A DNA stretch of 35,136 nt from Candidatus Hemicellulosilyticus sp. P3. Its GTDB lineage: Bacteria; Bacteroidota; Bacteroidia; Bacteroidales; P3. Position numbers and translations under genes: made by a program. The DNA lies in contig LPNH01000019.1 of the NCBI GenBank assembly GCA_001543385.1, forward strand, positions 1 to 35,136. The letters run 5' to 3'. Positions 32,509 through 35,136 of this stretch are shown here, one piece after another (within the stretch, counting starts at the first letter, position 1; the number at the start of each line of letters is the position of its first letter). The notes under the pieces are model-generated. The model was not told where the DNA came from and did no database searches. It was given only the letters and a program-made list of their open reading frames with translations.

Positions 32509-35136
32509 ATGAGAAAGATTATTATGACACTTTTGCTGTGCATTGCGTTTTGCTGCAATGCATTCGCACAAGGCAGACAAGTGGATGATTTTTATTATTA
32601 TCGGAACACCAAAGTGGAACTGCCGGTCAATGTGAACCAATTTGTCGTTTACCTGAATCCGGGGATCCCTGACGTTCCGCCCGAACTGGAGGGTTTGCCG
32701 ATTTTGGACACGCTCTATCAGTCGGATCGGATGGGAGAGCCCGGATGGGCATATCATGTGATTGCCCCGAATGGCGATTTACAAAGCAACATCGATTTCC
32801 TGCTGGGCATTCCTGAGGTGAATACGGTGGAGTATGTGATTGGTGGCGAGGAACGCGAGAATGTGATGGTTTCGAATCTGCTTTATGTCCGGCTGAATGA
32901 CGGGGACGAGCCGGCCCTGCTGGACGAGGTGGCCGGCGGTTTGGGCGCTGTGGTTCTGTGGGAGCGCGAGCCAATCATGGGCTGGTATACGGTGCGCAAC
33001 GAGAATCGCGACCAGACCAGCATCGAGTTGGCTAACGCAATATGGGAGACGGGTCTGTTCATGGACATCGACCCGGGCTTTGTGCACCGTTTCCGTAACA
33101 ACGCACCCTGTGTCTCCGACGCACTGTTTGATCCAGAGCAGTGGAATCTGGATAAAATCAACGCCTGCCTGGCATGGGATATCACCACGGGTGACCCGTC
33201 GGTCAATGTGGCCATTGTCGATGCCGGCATCATGGAGAGCCATCAGGAGTTTTCGCAGCACGGCTTCGTATTCTCTTATGACATTTCGAACGACAACCCG
33301 TATGTTGTCGGCGAGTTCCATGGCACGCATGTGGGCGGCATTGTCTTTTCGGGACACAACGACTACGAGATAGCCGGTGTGGCGCCGGATGTCGGTGCCA
33401 TCAACATCCGTGTCAATACGTATCTCTCCAATAATAACATTTCATACGATTTTGCCCGGGCGATTATGATGGCGGCGGAATCCGGCGCCCGAGTGGTGAA
33501 CAACTCGTGGGGCGACCAGAACCACGCCCAGTGGGCGCAACCGTTGCACAGCCAGATGTTGGAGAGCGCTATTGATTATGCTATTGACAACAATGTGCTG
33601 CTCGTTTTTGCCTCGGGTAATTACGGTTACGCGCCGGGCCACCAGATCGACTACCCGGCCGATTACCGCGAGGAGATATTGGTGGTCGGAGCCACGAACC
33701 GTGACGATTACCGTGCCTATTTCTCCAGCCATGGACCCCAGCTGGACCTCGTTGCCCCGGGAGATGAGATTTATTCCGCTGCGCATTGGGATGACGCGAG
33801 CTATGCCTACGCCAGCGGCACTTCGATGGCGGCTCCCCATGTCACAGGTGTGGCGGGGCTGATCTTCTCCATCCGCCCGGACTTGAACGCACAGCAGGTG
33901 CACGACATTATCAACGCCACAGCTCAAAAAATCCGTCCGAGGGATTATCCCTATGGCCTCGATCCGTCGCATCCAAGCGGCACGTGGAACACACAGGTCG
34001 GACACGGGATGCTGGATGCCTTTAAGGCGCTGGACTACGCTGCTAATTATCAATATAGCGACCTGATGGTCCGTGATTATATCTACGACGACGGCAGCAC
34101 GCCGCATGGTGCCTCATGTCTTTGGGCAAGTCCTGATATCTGGCTTGAGGACCTGCAGGGGAATGTGGTGATCAATCCGCGGGGCGGTCATACGTACAAT
34201 GTCTGTGTGAGAGTGAGTAATATCAGCGATGTTGCCTCGTTCGGGAACGAGCGTCTGATTCTTAACTGGGCCAAGGCCGGCACGGGTCTGTACTGGCGCA
34301 GCAGCTGGTTTGGGTCGTCGGTGTTCAACTGCGACGACGGACAGCATCCCAAAGGGGGTGTCATCACCCCGTTGCAAGGTGTGCTGATTCCGCCCGTCGC
34401 CGCCCATTCGGATGTCGTGGTCAGAGTTAACTGGCTTGTACCCCGTGCCGAGGAATATGCGCATTGCACCCAGTTTGCTTCGGACCTGTGGCACTTCTGC
34501 CTGTTGGCGCGGGTTCACGACGGAGAGACCATTGTGGGGGAGAATCAGTTTTCCTATAATTTGAACAATTTTGTCCGTAACAGCAACAATGTCGCTTGGC
34601 GCAACATTTCGTTGTTGAGATCGGATTATCCGTTTGCAGTCGTTGCAATGGACAACCCGTACATGGAGGAGCGCAAATTCCACCTGCGTTTCCATGCAGA
34701 GCCCAATGCAGCGGGAGAGAACCTGTTGGAGCATGCCGATGTGTATCTGCGTCTGGACGACGCGCTGATGGAGCGCTGTCATGAGGCCGGAGTGGAGTGT
34801 GTGGGCGGCAAGTTTATCGATGAGAATACATTCTATATTGTCGAAAATGATTTTGCTTTGGAGTTTATTCCCGTCCATGCCGACGAGCATTTCACCATAG
34901 AGACCCATGTGCGGTTTTATGCACATCCGACGGCCTGCAATGAGTTTGAGTTCGATTTGTTCCAGGAGGACGACGACGGTGTGCTTATTGGCGGCGAGCG
35001 CTATGTGGCTGTGAAAGATCGCGGTGTGGTTGTTCTGGCCACGGCGCTTGAGGATCAGACGGTGCTGGCCGGCGAGACGACGGTGTTCAGGGCGGTGGAG
35101 CACGACGGCGATGCGCAATATGTCTGGCGGACTGTC
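32509..35136 (+). CDS. Secreted subtilisin-like (S8) serine protease, 3'-truncated
   Basis: The frame is open from ATG 32509 to the right edge, 876 codons, and continues beyond. A signal peptide MRKIIMTLLLCIAFCCNAFA opens the protein. A prodomain-like region follows (about residues 25-205). The catalytic triad is Asp238 in VAIVDAGI, His271 in FHGTHVGGI and Ser439 in SGTSMAAPHVTG, with Asn371 in FASGNYG for the oxyanion hole. After the protease domain (to about residue 515) come beta-rich modules: DLMVRDYIYDDGSTPH with SPDIWLEDLQGN, a domain often seen in Bacteroidetes secreted proteins, and near the edge an Ig-like segment (TVLAGETTVFRAVEHDG). A type IX secretion tail is likely in this group but would lie outside the window. 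Confidence 0.93.
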   Translation, partial: MRKIIMTLLLCIAFCCNAFAQGRQVDDFYYYRNTKVELPVNVNQFVVYLNPGIPDVPPELEGLPILDTLYQSDRMGEPGWAYHVIAPNGDLQSNIDFLLGIPEVNTVEYVIGGEERENVMVSNLLYVRLNDGDEPALLDEVAGGLGAVVLWEREPIMGWYTVRNENRDQTSIELANAIWETGLFMDIDPGFVHRFRNNAPCVSDALFDPEQWNLDKINACLAWDITTGDPSVNVAIVDAGIMESHQEFSQHGFVFSYDISNDNPYVVGEFHGTHVGGIVFSGHNDYEIAGVAPDVGAINIRVNTYLSNNNISYDFARAIMMAAESGARVVNNSWGDQNHAQWAQPLHSQMLESAIDYAIDNNVLLVFASGNYGYAPGHQIDYPADYREEILVVGATNRDDYRAYFSSHGPQLDLVAPGDEIYSAAHWDDASYAYASGTSMAAPHVTGVAGLIFSIRPDLNAQQVHDIINATAQKIRPRDYPYGLDPSHPSGTWNTQVGHGMLDAFKALDYAANYQYSDLMVRDYIYDDGSTPHGASCLWASPDIWLEDLQGNVVINPRGGHTYNVCVRVSNISDVASFGNERLILNWAKAGTGLYWRSSWFGSSVFNCDDGQHPKGGVITPLQGVLIPPVAAHSDVVVRVNWLVPRAEEYAHCTQFASDLWHFCLLARVHDGETIVGENQFSYNLNNFVRNSNNVAWRNISLLRSDYPFAVVAMDNPYMEERKFHLRFHAEPNAAGENLLEHADVYLRLDDALMERCHEAGVECVGGKFIDENTFYIVENDFALEFIPVHADEHFTIETHVRFYAHPTACNEFEFDLFQEDDDGVLIGGERYVAVKDRGVVVLATALEDQTVLAGETTVFRAVEHDGDAQYVWRTV

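Noticed and set aside
1..35136. CRISPR arrays, prophage or integrative-element structural genes.
   Set aside because: No spaced direct repeats, cas genes, integrase, relaxase or phage structural genes were seen; the only mobile-element gene is the transposase fragment at the left edge.

Overview
The window looks like chromosomal DNA of an anaerobic member of the Bacteroidales. The evidence is the repeated -7 promoter element TAnnTTTG(C), signal peptides followed by small outer-membrane beta-barrels, a DPP-IV/S9 peptidase, a subtilisin-like surface protease, a strict-anaerobe-type hybrid cluster protein, and two copies of the lysine-fermentation enzyme L-erythro-3,5-diaminohexanoate dehydrogenase. 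Most genes are GC-rich. Genus and species cannot be told from the sequence alone; the peptidases plus lysine catabolism suggest a peptide- and amino-acid-fermenting lifestyle (inference).

Layout. 1-5557 is a defence/mobile region: the first codons of an IS4-type transposase run off the left edge, followed by an AT-rich two-gene AbiL/RloAB-like module joined by 4 bp to a GC-rich type I restriction subunit, hsdR. 5696-8718 holds a DPP-IV-like peptidase and a small outer-membrane protein. 8937-11949 holds a Crp/Fnr regulator and hcp, which share an operator-like palindrome placed at the same distance from both -7 elements; a decayed toxin-antitoxin locus lies between them. 12157-17938 is a tight minus-strand operon: GWxTD protein, LpxL-type acyltransferase, glycosyltransferase, gltX, OmpH/Skp-like protein. 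18077-21091 carries a GroES-like protein and alaS, facing tgt (21136-22272). 22358-25603 carries a coupled glycosyltransferase / ECF sigma factor / outer-membrane protein set, then a GNAT acetyltransferase.

25604-27232 is an accessory, decayed stretch: a frameshifted fragment of a repeat-type surface protein and an outer-membrane protein gene whose signal peptide and barrel lie in different frames, joined at an A8 tract. A tRNA-Arg(ACG) with its own promoter and terminator follows. 27453-30687 has two diverged kdd paralogues flanking a glycosyltransferase, with no other lysine-pathway gene in view. On the minus strand are a YraN-family nuclease and an unusual protein that appears to join an SLOG/DprA-like domain, a SANT/Myb-like helix domain and a PD-(D/E)XK nuclease. 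The window ends inside a long secreted subtilisin-type protease.

The observations most worth following up are the three-domain SLOG/SANT/nuclease protein (31126-32208), the paired Hcp regulatory sites, the A8 slippery tract in the outer-membrane protein, the duplicated kdd genes, and the AbiL-like module inside the restriction locus. All calls were made by reading the sequence; no database search was run.
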